The notes below the pieces were generated by a model. It saw only the letters and a list, made by a program, of their open reading frames with translations, was not told the origin of the DNA and searched no databases. Shown piece by piece: positions 1-6,615 of a DNA stretch of 64,000 nt. Positions within the stretch are counted from its first letter, which is position 1, and each line of letters begins with the position of its first letter. This stretch comes from Microbacterium sp. zg-Y625. Lineage in GTDB: Bacteria > Actinomycetota > Actinomycetes > Actinomycetales > Microbacteriaceae. A program made the translations under genes and the position numbers. The stretch covers positions 186,001-250,000 of the forward strand of contig NZ_CP126740.1 of assembly GCF_030246925.1 (NCBI RefSeq). The letters run 5' to 3'.

Positions 1-538
1 CGAGCACGAGGCCGACACCGCCCGCGTCGGCCCCGGGCAGCTGTCCGAGGCCCGCCGTTCGGGCGGCCTCGGCCGCGGTCACTCCGGGCTGCAGCCACAC
101 TTCGCCGGTGTACCCCGACAGCAGCAGGCGGTCGATGGGTGCGGTCGGCAGCACGTGCACGCGCACCCGGCCGCCGGGCGCTTCGTCGACCCGCAGGTCG
201 TCGAGGGGGCTTGCCCCGCGCGCGAGCGCGCCGAGGGTGTCGGTGTACGCGTCCAGCGCGACGAGCGCCGCGTACGGGCCCGAGAGCCACTCCTCGCCCC
301 GCAGTGGATGCCCGGGCTCGAGGCCCTTGGACGTCGAGGCGACGTCGGCCCATTCCTCCGCGACGGCGACGACTGCCGCGCGGATGCGCCGCAGCAGCGT
401 GCGCCGCTGGGGCAGCGTCAGCTTTCCCCAGAGCGTGGAGCCGGTGCGCAGGTCGTCGATGGCGGCATCCAGGCGCGCGCGGTCCCCCTCGGGCAGGCCC
501 GGATCGGCGTCGCGGGCGGGGGACTCAGCGGATGCCAC
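1..538 (-). CDS. Aldehyde dehydrogenase family protein, N-terminal part (runs off window)
   Basis: The reading frame stays open from a GTG at 538 to the window edge, giving about 179 residues. GAGGAG lies about 9 nt upstream of the GTG, and a -10-like TATGCT lies on the minus strand at 572-567. The early segment WGKLTLPQRRTLLRRIRAAV followed by an AEEWAD helix resembles the start of actinobacterial NAD(P)-dependent aldehyde dehydrogenases, where it forms part of the coenzyme-binding domain. The catalytic Cys and Glu would lie beyond the window, so activity cannot be judged. A degenerate acyl-CoA reductase-like relative is an alternative. Confidence 0.55.
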   Translation of the reverse strand, partial: MASAESPARDADPGLPEGDRARLDAAIDDLRTGSTLWGKLTLPQRRTLLRRIRAAVVAVAEEWADVASTSKGLEPGHPLRGEEWLSGPYAALVALDAYTDTLGALARGASPLDDLRVDEAPGGRVRVHVLPTAPIDRLLLSGYTGEVWLQPGVTAAEAARTAGLGQLPGADAGGVGLVL

Positions 539-657
539 GGGGTGCACTCCTCGGTTCGGGATGTCCAGCATAGGTCGCGGGTGACGGCTGCCCGGGGAGG
601 GGAACGTGCGCCCGCCCGGGGGAGACCGTCGCCTCGCGGCGGCGCGCGCCCGAGTCC

Positions 658-918
658 TCAGATCAGGGACAGCTCGCGCAGCTTGGCCTCGACGTCGATG
701 TCGGCGGGCTCGACGTGGTGTGTGGCGTCGGGGTACACCACGACCGGGATGTTCGTGCGCCCGGAGATCTCGCGCGCGACGTCGGCCGCTGCGGGGTCGG
801 CCTCGAGGTCGATGTACTCGTAGTCCACGCCGAGGACGTCGAGCTGGGCCTTCGTGCGACGGCAGTCGCGGCACCAGTCGGCGCCGAACATCGTGATGGT
901 GGCGGGCTTGTCGGTCAT
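658..918 (-). CDS. Glutaredoxin/mycoredoxin-like thiol-disulfide protein
   Basis: An 86-residue thioredoxin-fold protein. It has the redox motif W-C-R-D-C at residues 15-19, a cis-Pro segment (TNIPVVVYPD) near residue 58, and no signal peptide. The length fits glutaredoxin, NrdH or mycoredoxin proteins, which in actinobacteria reduce mixed disulfides or serve ribonucleotide reductase in the cytoplasm. The CRDC active site differs from the usual C(G/V)xC. TAGGCT at 930-925 sits exactly 6 nt before the ATG, so the transcript is probably leaderless. It is transcribed toward the aldehyde dehydrogenase gene, with a 119-nt gap between them. Confidence 0.85.
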   Translation of the reverse strand: MTDKPATITMFGADWCRDCRRTKAQLDVLGVDYEYIDLEADPAAADVAREISGRTNIPVVVYPDATHHVEPADIDVEAKLRELSLI

Positions 919-959
919 GCCATCAGCCTACGGCCGCTGCCTGGGCGCGGCCCGGAACC

Positions 960-2087
960 TCAGGGATCGGCGTGCTGTCCGACGGCCTGCGGCGCGCGCG
1001 TCGCGGCGGCGGTCGCTGCGCGACGCGGGGCGTAGACGACGAGGGCGTGGAACACGAAGCGCACGACGAAGGCGGCCACCAGGGTGAGGGCGGCGGCGAA
1101 CACGGCGGAGAGGTGGGTGCCCTCCACCAGCAGCCACATCACCGGGATGCGGATGAGCGCTTCGGCGTTGTTGAAGGTGAATGACTTCAGGAATCGGTGT
1201 CGCATGAGCCCCGACTCCGACCGCATGTCGGCGAAGACGAGGTATTCCAGCAGCAGGAAGTTGCCGATGATCGTCAACTCGCTCGCGATGACGGCGGCCA
1301 CGACGTATTCGACGCCCAGGCGCATGAGGCCCCACATGATCACGAGGTTCGCGACGGCACCGAACCCCCCGACGAGGGCGAAGGCCGACATGCGCCCGAA
1401 CCGCAGCATCGTCAGCTGTGTGAGAAAGCGGACGCCCTGCGTGAACGAGGCCTTCGACGCCCCGGCGTGACGCGGCGCGAAGCTGAAGGGCACCTCCGCG
1501 ATGCGCAGCTGCCGGCGGGCGAGCACTTCGAGCAGGATCTTGAAGCCGCGCGGGTGCAGCGCCCCGATGTCGATGGCATCGCGGTTCACCAGGAAGAACC
1601 CGGTCATCGGGTCGGAGCATCCAGCGAGCTTGCGGGGGAACATCGCCTTGGTCAGCAGGTTCGAGGCGCGCGAGACCGTCGTGCGCGTGGCATCCGCCAA
1701 GCCCTTCGAGGTGCCGCCCGCGGCATAGCGCGATGCCACCACGACGTCCACGTCGCCGGCCGCGGCCCGGTCGAGCAGCGAGGGGATCGTCTCGGGTGGA
1801 TGCTGCAGGTCGCCGTCCATGACCAGGCACCACCGCGACCGGGCGGTGGTGAACCCCTCGAGCACCGCCCCGCCCAGACCGTCCGTCGCCGTCTCGCGAT
1901 GCAGCAGGCGCACAGGGAAGGGCGTCGTCGCGGCGGCGGCCCGCACGATCGCCGGGGTGTCGTCGGTGGAGTCGTCGACGAACAGCACCTCGAAGTCCCG
2001 GCCCGCCATGACGTCGCCGATGCGGCGGAGCAGTTCGACGACGTTCGGACCTTCGTTGTAGGTCGGGACGATGATCGTCAGATCCAT
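960..2087 (-). CDS. GT2 glycosyltransferase fused to a GtrA-type membrane domain
   Basis: A 375-residue protein. The ATG at 2087 is preferred because AGGACGA precedes it and the protein then begins at the beta-strand DLTIIVPTYNEG; an in-frame ATG at 2135 lacks this support. Residues 1-230 form a dolichyl-phosphate mannose synthase-like GT-A domain, with a DDSTDDT turn and the metal-binding DGD of LVMDGDLQHPPE. The C-terminal 130 residues contain four hydrophobic helices typical of GtrA. Such fusions usually transfer a sugar from an NDP-sugar to polyprenyl phosphate and may help flip it, for cell-wall glycan decoration. It lies 44 nt downstream of the polysaccharide deacetylase on the same strand, so the two are probably co-transcribed. 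Confidence 0.88.
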   Translation of the reverse strand: MDLTIIVPTYNEGPNVVELLRRIGDVMAGRDFEVLFVDDSTDDTPAIVRAAAATTPFPVRLLHRETATDGLGGAVLEGFTTARSRWCLVMDGDLQHPPETIPSLLDRAAAGDVDVVVASRYAAGGTSKGLADATRTTVSRASNLLTKAMFPRKLAGCSDPMTGFFLVNRDAIDIGALHPRGFKILLEVLARRQLRIAEVPFSFAPRHAGASKASFTQGVRFLTQLTMLRFGRMSAFALVGGFGAVANLVIMWGLMRLGVEYVVAAVIASELTIIGNFLLLEYLVFADMRSESGLMRHRFLKSFTFNNAEALIRIPVMWLLVEGTHLSAVFAAALTLVAAFVVRFVFHALVVYAPRRAATAAATRAPQAVGQHADP

Positions 2088-2131
2088 CGGTCGTCCTGTC
2101 GTCTGGCGGGTGGGTCCTTCAGGGTATCCCG

Positions 2132-3283
2132 TCACCCCACGAGGCGCCTGAGATCGTCCACCGTCATGCCGTAGTCGATGCGGATGCAGGGGAGCGCGAG
2201 CTTGTCGGTGCCGGCCCTGACGTAGCCCTGCTCGATGGTGCGGGCCATCTCGAATCCGGCGAGGCGCAGGCCCTCCTTGGCGGTGCCGTTGTAGTGACCG
2301 AAGGGGTACGCCACGACCTCCGCCGCCCCGAGGATCTGAGCGGATGCCGTCATGTCTGCCGCGATCTGCTCCGGCGACCAGTTGACGATGCGTCCCTGAC
2401 CGTCCGCCCCCGCCTCGTGCATGTCGTGCGTGTGCGAGCGCTGCAGCACATAGGGGTTCGGAGCGGGCTCGGAGCGGAACTTCGTGATGACGAACGACGT
2501 CGCCAGCAGTCCCTTGGCCTCGACGATGGGGGCCGCCAACTCGAGCCAGGTGTGGTGGGCGTCGTCATCGGTGATGATGACGGAGCGGTCGGGCAGGAAC
2601 AGAGCGCCGTCGATGAAGGCGCTGAGCTCGTCCCACGTCGGCAGGTAGAAGCCGTCTGTCGCGAGGTAGTCCATGTGGGCTTCGAAGTCGCCGATGTAGG
2701 CGTAGTTCAGGCGCAGCCAGTCATCCTCGCCCTCGGGGTTCGTCGTGAACTGGTGGTACATGAGGATCGGGATCGCCGCGTCTTCGGCGGCGACCCGCTC
2801 ATGCGTCATCCACGAGCCGTACAGGGTCTGCTGCCGGTCGGCGCACGTGGCGAGCTCCGATCCGTTGACGCGTGCGGCGGTCGTGTAGGCCGTGGCATCC
2901 GTCGCCGTCGCGTACCAGCCAGCGAACACCGCGTCGTCGCGCCGGGGAATGGGGAGGGCGCCGTACAGCGCGCCCTGCGAGACGAGCACCGGGTCGACCT
3001 CGGCGCCGTCGATGGAGAAGGTGACGGCGCAGGCGTTCGCGTCGTCCGTGCCCGCCAGCAGCTGTTCCGCGGGCGTCGAGGCTGCCGGTGCGGGCGTCGG
3101 TGCGGATGCCGGGGAGTCTGCGGGCGGCGTCGCGGGGGAGTCCGCGTCGGCCAGCCGGGGGAGGGCGAGTGCTATGCCGATGACGACGACGGTGGCGGAT
3201 GCCGCGACCAGCAGCAAGGGCCAGAGGCGCCGACGCCGTCTCGTTCGTTTGGTGGCGGCTGCCGAACTGCCCGATCCTGACAT
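2132..3283 (-). CDS. Membrane-anchored polysaccharide deacetylase-like protein (NodB fold)
   Basis: About 383 residues. Of two adjacent ATG codons (3286 and 3283), the second has better spacing to AGGAAG. The N-terminus has a basic stretch, then a TM helix (LWPLLLVAASATVVVIGIAL) and an Ala/Pro-rich linker, so the domain should face outward. Residues about 90-160 resemble an InlB B-repeat-like module (FAGWYATA). The NodB region follows: ITDDDAHHTW replaces the usual TFDDG, SHTHDMH supplies the metal His pair, and AYPFGHYN is the third motif. Family members remove N- or O-acetyl groups from peptidoglycan or other wall glycans. The atypical first motif leaves activity uncertain. Confidence 0.8.
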   Translation of the reverse strand: MSGSGSSAAATKRTRRRRRLWPLLLVAASATVVVIGIALALPRLADADSPATPPADSPASAPTPAPAASTPAEQLLAGTDDANACAVTFSIDGAEVDPVLVSQGALYGALPIPRRDDAVFAGWYATATDATAYTTAARVNGSELATCADRQQTLYGSWMTHERVAAEDAAIPILMYHQFTTNPEGEDDWLRLNYAYIGDFEAHMDYLATDGFYLPTWDELSAFIDGALFLPDRSVIITDDDAHHTWLELAAPIVEAKGLLATSFVITKFRSEPAPNPYVLQRSHTHDMHEAGADGQGRIVNWSPEQIAADMTASAQILGAAEVVAYPFGHYNGTAKEGLRLAGFEMARTIEQGYVRAGTDKLALPCIRIDYGMTVDDLRRLVG

Positions 3284-3377
3284 CATCTTCCTCGCTGCGC
3301 GTCAGCGGCGACGCGCTCCCGCCGATCCTATGGCCCCGGGCGGCGGGGCTTCGGACGGGCGGCAGCGACCGAAGCGC

Positions 3378-3578
3378 CTAGTTCTTTCGGCGTCCTCGGG
3401 CGTCGAAGGCTGCGCCGCAGGCGATGCCGATGGCGACGCCGACCGCGAGCCACAGGGCGAGGTTGTCGGCCGCGATGCCGACCGCCGCTCCCACAGCGAG
3501 ACCGAGGGCGACGCCGATGCCGATGCCGGTTCCCTTGGCTGCGCCTCCGGTCGTTTCAGGGTTCGTTTCGTTGTCCAT
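3378..3578 (-). CDS. Small glycine-rich membrane protein
   Basis: A 66-residue protein from the ATG at 3578 (MDNETNPE); an ATG three codons earlier is also in frame. It has two hydrophobic stretches rich in Gly and Ala (GIGIGVALGLAVGAAVGIAA and LWLAVGVAIGIACGAAF) in a glycine-zipper-like pattern and ends in a basic tail. No enzymatic motif is visible. Similar short proteins are common in actinobacteria without known function. It stands alone between the deacetylase and the ArsR operon. Confidence 0.55.
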   Translation of the reverse strand: MDNETNPETTGGAAKGTGIGIGVALGLAVGAAVGIAADNLALWLAVGVAIGIACGAAFDARGRRKN

Positions 3579-3748
3579 GGGTCCCAACGTACGGAGGGCG
3601 CAGGATCACAGCATCCGCCTGATGGGGGAGGTTTTCGATCTCCCTCGCGCGGGGGAGCGTGTCGTGCACCGACCTCGTGCGTCCACCCCGGCGGCAGTCA
3701 GTGGTGGCGCGACTGATCTACGGAGCTCGCGGATTCACGATCGAGCTC

Positions 3749-3784
3749 TTGACATGCAAGTCGCGACTTGCATATTTTGGGCGA
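3749..3784 (+). promoter_or_regulatory. arsR-VOC promoter with perfect 20-bp palindromic operator
   Basis: A consensus -35 TTGACA (3749-3754) and a -10 TATTTT (3773-3778) are separated by 18 bp. The whole spacer is filled by the perfect palindrome ATGCAAGTCGCGACTTGCAT (3754-3773). The -10 ends 6 nt before the ATG of the ArsR gene, so transcription should begin at or next to the start codon. A dimeric ArsR regulator bound here would block RNA polymerase directly, which predicts autorepression. Confidence 0.8.
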
Positions 3785-4066
3785 ATGGTCGACGTCTACC
3801 GGGCGCTCGCGGATGCGACTCGCCGACAGATCCTCGATCTGCTGGTCGGCCGAGACGGTGTCACGCTGTTCGAGATCTGCAGCCGGCTCGCCGAGTCGGG
3901 CACGGGCTCGTCGCGGCAGGCCATATCTCAACACCTGGGAGTGCTGGAGGAGTGCGGCTTGATCAGCACCGAACGGGTGGGACGCACGAAACTCCACTGG
4001 CTGAACACCGCGCCGTTGCGGGAGATCACCCTGCGATGGCCAATCGACACAAGGGGGACGGACTGA
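3785..4066 (+). CDS. ArsR/SmtB-family transcriptional regulator
   Basis: A 93-residue winged-helix protein. MVDVYRALADATRRQILDLL is the standard ArsR opening, RQAISQHLGVLEECGLI is the recognition helix region, and GRTKLHWLN is the beta-wing. There is no CVC metal-binding motif in helix 3, so it belongs to the non-metal branch often found beside VOC or SRPBCC genes. The ATG at 3785 is chosen because it lies directly at the predicted transcription start. Its stop overlaps the next ATG by one base, so it is co-transcribed with the VOC gene and probably controls it through the palindrome in its own promoter. Confidence 0.9.
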   Translation: MVDVYRALADATRRQILDLLVGRDGVTLFEICSRLAESGTGSSRQAISQHLGVLEECGLISTERVGRTKLHWLNTAPLREITLRWPIDTRGTD

Positions 4067-4458
4067 TGAAAGCACGACTGCACGTCATGAGCGTTTTCGT
4101 GGATGACCAGGAGAAGGCGCTCGCGTTCTATACCGACGTGCTGGGTTTCGTCACGAAGAATGACATTCCGCTGGGCGAGTATCGGTGGCTCACGGTGGTC
4201 GACGCCGACCATCCTGATGGCGTCGAGTTGCTGCTGGAGCCCGATGAGAACCCGGCCGCGAAAACGTACGTGGAGGCGCTCGCCGAGCAGGGCATCCCCT
4301 CGGCATCCTTCGCAGTCGACGATGTGGATGCCTCCTACGCCGAACTCACGGCGCGCGGGGTGCGGTTCGTCCAGCCGCCGACGCCCGGGGGGCCGGTGCG
4401 CACCGCGGTGCTCGATGACACGTGCGGCAATCTCATCCAGCTCGTCAGCCCCGCATGA
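4066..4458 (+). CDS. VOC-superfamily protein (glyoxalase/bleomycin-resistance type)
   Basis: A 130-residue protein made of two beta-alpha-beta-beta-beta modules: residues 1-65 (VFVDDQEKALAFYTDVLGF) and 70-130 (FAVDDVDASYAELTARGV, then the CGNLIQL end). The ATG overlaps the upstream stop by one base and follows GGGGGACGG. VOC proteins include lyases, dioxygenases and drug-sequestering proteins; the substrate cannot be named. The metal ligands are incomplete by eye (His6 and the Glu of VELLLEP are present, Gln replaces the final Glu). The 3' end overlaps the convergent TM2 gene by 14 bp. Confidence 0.88.
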   Translation: MKARLHVMSVFVDDQEKALAFYTDVLGFVTKNDIPLGEYRWLTVVDADHPDGVELLLEPDENPAAKTYVEALAEQGIPSASFAVDDVDASYAELTARGVRFVQPPTPGGPVRTAVLDDTCGNLIQLVSPA

Positions 4459-4873
4459 CCGCGTCGGAAGAGTCGCTGCCGGCGGGTTGAGCTCCGGGAG
4501 CGTTCTCCTCCCGCGTCATCCGGGGGAGGCGGAACAGATCCCCGACCACCCACACGAGAATCGCGATGTGAGGTAGCAGCGAGAGCAGGATCACCGCGTC
4601 GTCTGCGAATGTGGTGGTCCTGCCGGGCGCTGCCCCATCGGAGATGACGTGGGCGATGATCTGTCCGATGAAGATGGTGAGGAAGCCGCCCAGCAAGAGG
4701 AGCCCCAGGGTGAGGCCGCTGCGGTACCGGCGGAGGTAGAACCGGTGCAGGCCCACCGCGCCGCCCAGGAGGGCGAGCACGTATGCGACCCACATGTGCC
4801 TACGTCCGCGCGCGACGTCTGCGGGCAGCACGATGTAGCCGGGGCGCGAGCCGGCAGGCTCTGTGTTCGTCAT
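4445..4873 (-). CDS. TM2-domain membrane protein
   Basis: A 142-residue protein started at the ATG at 4873, which follows AGGAA. The segment YVLALLGGAVGLHRFYLRRY followed by SGLTLGLLLLGGF is the TM2 signature (two helices joined by a short GxHRFY-type turn). A third hydrophobic helix (AILVWVVGDLF) follows, and the tail is hydrophilic. TM2 proteins are widespread membrane proteins of unknown biochemical role. The frame continues upstream of 4873, but that part overlaps the neighbouring promoter region and lacks a start signal. Confidence 0.8.
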   Translation of the reverse strand: MTNTEPAGSRPGYIVLPADVARGRRHMWVAYVLALLGGAVGLHRFYLRRYRSGLTLGLLLLGGFLTIFIGQIIAHVISDGAAPGRTTTFADDAVILLSLLPHIAILVWVVGDLFRLPRMTREENAPGAQPAGSDSSDAVMRG

Positions 4874-4992
4874 GTGGGGTTCCTGTCTGTCGGGAGGGCA
4901 GGTGGCTCGGTGAGGTCGACATTGTCTGTCGGTGAGCCTCTCATCAGGGCAATACTGGCGTGACGAGCCCACCGGCCGGAAGGAGAAATTCG

Positions 4993-5628
4993 ATGCGATC
5001 GACCATCCCGATGGACGCAAACCCGTGGCCGCACGACATGGTGATCTCGGTGGACGACGATCCCCACCAGCTCCTGGCGTTGCTATGGGTTCGAGAGGCA
5101 TGGGGTCTGCGGCCGATCGGTGGTCAGCTTCCTCCTGGGCTCGTGGACCCGCCTGCGCCGGCCGGCGACCCAGAAGATCGTGACGCGTGGGAAGTGGCGT
5201 GGCCGGAGGTGTGGGAGGGCGCCCTCGCCCGCGCTGCTGTGTCCGTTGAGCCGTCCATGTTCGAGGAGCTTGCACGCGCCACGCACGGGTCTGACGAACG
5301 GGGTGAGCTGATTCGCCAGCTACATGGGCCGACCTGGCGAGACCGTTTCGGCGACACCGCGTTCACCGAGGACTATCGTGCGTGGACCGAGGCGCGGTTC
5401 GAAGCACGGCGTGACGATCGACCGCGGTCTCTGGCCGAGTCGCCGGAACACCAGTCGCTGGACGCGCTGATCCGAGCGTGGCGGGTGGGGCTGTCGAAGG
5501 TCATCACCATTCCCTGTCGTGGGGAACACACGCGCATCATCGGCGGCTCGGCGCTCTTGATCACCGAGTCGACTCGCAAAGACCGCGACAGCTACGCAGC
5601 CGCGCTGGGGGCGTTCGCGCAGAGATGA
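4993..5628 (+). CDS. Hypothetical protein, unrecognised family
   Basis: A 211-residue soluble protein from the ATG at 4993, which is backed by a strong AAGGAGA 8 nt upstream; an in-frame ATG at 4960 lacks one. It is acidic and rich in Trp and Asp, with the opening MDANPWPHDMVISVDDDPHQ, a repeated WxVxWPEVW-like patch near residues 65-75, and a C-terminal segment LITESTRKDRDSYAAALGAF. No signal peptide, TM helix or known catalytic motif is visible. It stands alone, upstream of the tRNA-linked region of altered sequence, so it could be accessory DNA. Confidence 0.65.
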   Translation: MRSTIPMDANPWPHDMVISVDDDPHQLLALLWVREAWGLRPIGGQLPPGLVDPPAPAGDPEDRDAWEVAWPEVWEGALARAAVSVEPSMFEELARATHGSDERGELIRQLHGPTWRDRFGDTAFTEDYRAWTEARFEARRDDRPRSLAESPEHQSLDALIRAWRVGLSKVITIPCRGEHTRIIGGSALLITESTRKDRDSYAAALGAFAQR

Positions 5629-5734
5629 GGCTCGCGAACCGGCATCCGCCTCGGGCGTTTCGTCTCGCGCCGCTCGCTGAACGACCGGGGAAATGAAGAA
5701 ACCTCCATGAGTAGAAGCCTCACGAGGGTTTCAG

Positions 5735-5781
5735 TGGCTCCGACGGGCGTCGATCCCGTGACCGCACGATTTTCAGTTGTG
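5735..5781 (-). pseudogene. Partial tRNA-Phe copy (3' half only)
   Basis: This 47-nt stretch matches 6056-6102, the 3' half of the intact tRNA-Phe gene, at 45 of 47 positions. It covers the 3' acceptor strand, T-arm, variable loop and anticodon arm, including the GAA anticodon. Homology stops abruptly inside the anticodon stem; the D-arm and the 5' acceptor strand are absent. Tyrosine recombinases of integrative elements commonly use tRNA 3' halves as attachment sites and leave exactly this kind of duplicate. No integrase gene is visible nearby, so a simple tandem duplication is an alternative. Confidence 0.75.
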
Positions 5782-5993
5782 TTCGCGGGCTCGGTGGGTG
5801 CTCACGAGTGCTTATTCACCGCGTGACTCCGCGGGAGTCGCGCTCGTTGGTGATGGCTGATTTCGGGTGGTTTCAGCCGAGTTCCCGGCCCGGGACCGGC
5901 CCGCACGACGTCCAAGGCGCGATTCATGCGGGCCGCTGAACGCCCGCGCTCTCAGGGGAGCGGTTCAGAAACCGCTTCTCACCAGGGAAAAGC

Positions 5994-6029
5994 GAAACCC
6001 CCGCCATGTAGAAGCTAGGCGAGGGTTTC
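5994..6029 (-). terminator. Terminator of the tRNA Glu-Asp-Phe cluster
   Basis: The arms GAAACCCCCGCC (5994-6005) and GGCGAGGGTTTC (6018-6029) pair over 12 positions with one mismatch around a 12-nt loop. On the minus strand the stem is followed by GCTTTTCCC. It lies 26 nt downstream of the tRNA-Phe 3' end. Confidence 0.7.
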
Positions 6030-6055
6030 TAGGGTGACTGTAACGGTCACCCGTG

Positions 6056-6128
6056 TGGCTCCGACGGGCGTCGATCCCGTGACCTCACGATTTTCAGTCG
6101 TGCGCTCTACCAACTGAGCTACAGAGCC
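6056..6128 (-). tRNA. tRNA-Phe (GAA)
   Basis: A full cloverleaf of 73 nt. The acceptor GGCTCTG pairs with CGGAGCC, the D-arm is GCTC/GAGC, the anticodon stem CACGA/TCGTG holds loop CTGAAAA, and the T-arm is ACGGG/CCCGT. The discriminator is A, and CCA is not encoded. It is the last gene of the minus-strand Glu-Asp-Phe cluster. Confidence 0.97.
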
Positions 6129-6198
6129 GCGCGGCCGTGCGATGACTGCCGCGTCCGAGACGAAGGGCCCTTCCGAAAAAGGGCCCGTCGCTCTGGAG

Positions 6199-6272
6199 CG
6201 ACCCTGACGGGACTTGAACCCGCGACCTCCGCCGTGACAGGGCGGCACGCTAACCAACTGCGCTACAGGGCC
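6199..6272 (-). tRNA. tRNA-Asp (GTC)
   Basis: A 74-nt cloverleaf. The anticodon stem CCGCC/GGCGG holds loop CTGTCAC with anticodon GTC, the T-arm is GCGGG/CCCGT-like with TTCAAGT, and the discriminator is G. The acceptor GGCCCTG/CAGGGTC contains one G-T pair. It lies 21 nt after tRNA-Glu and 70 nt before tRNA-Phe. Confidence 0.97.
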
Positions 6273-6293
6273 ATGCATATTCAATTGTAGGTG

Positions 6294-6366
6294 TGACCCC
6301 AACGGGATTCGAACCCGTGCTACCGCCGTGAAAGGGCGGCGTCCTAGGCCGCTAAACGATGGGGCC
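6294..6366 (-). tRNA. tRNA-Glu (TTC)
   Basis: A 73-nt cloverleaf. The acceptor is GGCCCCA/TGGGGTC, the anticodon stem CCGCC/GGCGG holds loop CTTTCAC with anticodon TTC, the T-loop is TTCGAAT, and the discriminator is A. It is the first gene of the three-tRNA cluster. The order Glu-Asp-Phe is a common actinobacterial arrangement. Confidence 0.97.
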
Positions 6367-6539
6367 GAGTGAACCCTGTGGGACGAACCCGGTGCTCACG
6401 CTTACCGACGCTCAAGCATATGCACTGGTTGGCCAAAACGCCAATCGGGGGCGCGCCGTACCGGTCGGAGGGGTGTTGAGGCGGCACGATGGGCGCGAGG
6501 ATGTGCGCGATGAGCGGGCGGATGCGCCCGAGAAAATCG

Positions 6540-6579
6540 TTGCGGATGTGACTGATGTTGCTACTGTGAAGACGTCTTC
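6540..6579 (+). promoter_or_regulatory. Promoter of the M23 peptidase gene with palindrome at the start point
   Basis: TTGCGG (6540-6545) and TACTGT (6562-6567) are separated by 16 bp. The 12-bp perfect palindrome GAAGACGTCTTC (6568-6579) follows immediately and covers the expected transcription start, so it may be an operator. Confidence 0.45.
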
Positions 6580-6615
6580 GACTCCCCCCGATCTGGCGAA
6601 GAGATGAGGTGCCGC

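Larger units (their letters stand above)
5629..6055. other. Gene-free 427-bp stretch beside tRNA-Phe
   Basis: No convincing coding region is seen. The stretch holds a damaged copy of the tRNA-Phe 3' half (5735-5781), a stem-loop just before it (AAACCTC paired with GAGGGTTT, about 5699-5731) that resembles the terminator of the intact tRNA gene, a short GACTCC/GGAGTC hairpin near 5824-5838, and the terminator at 5994-6029. The doubled tRNA end plus doubled terminator suggests a duplication or the scar of an integrated element. Confidence 0.6.

Noticed and set aside
6015..6302. 95-residue reading frame on the minus strand across the tRNA cluster
   Set aside because: It is a translation of tRNA-Phe, tRNA-Asp and spacer sequence, a well-known false gene type.
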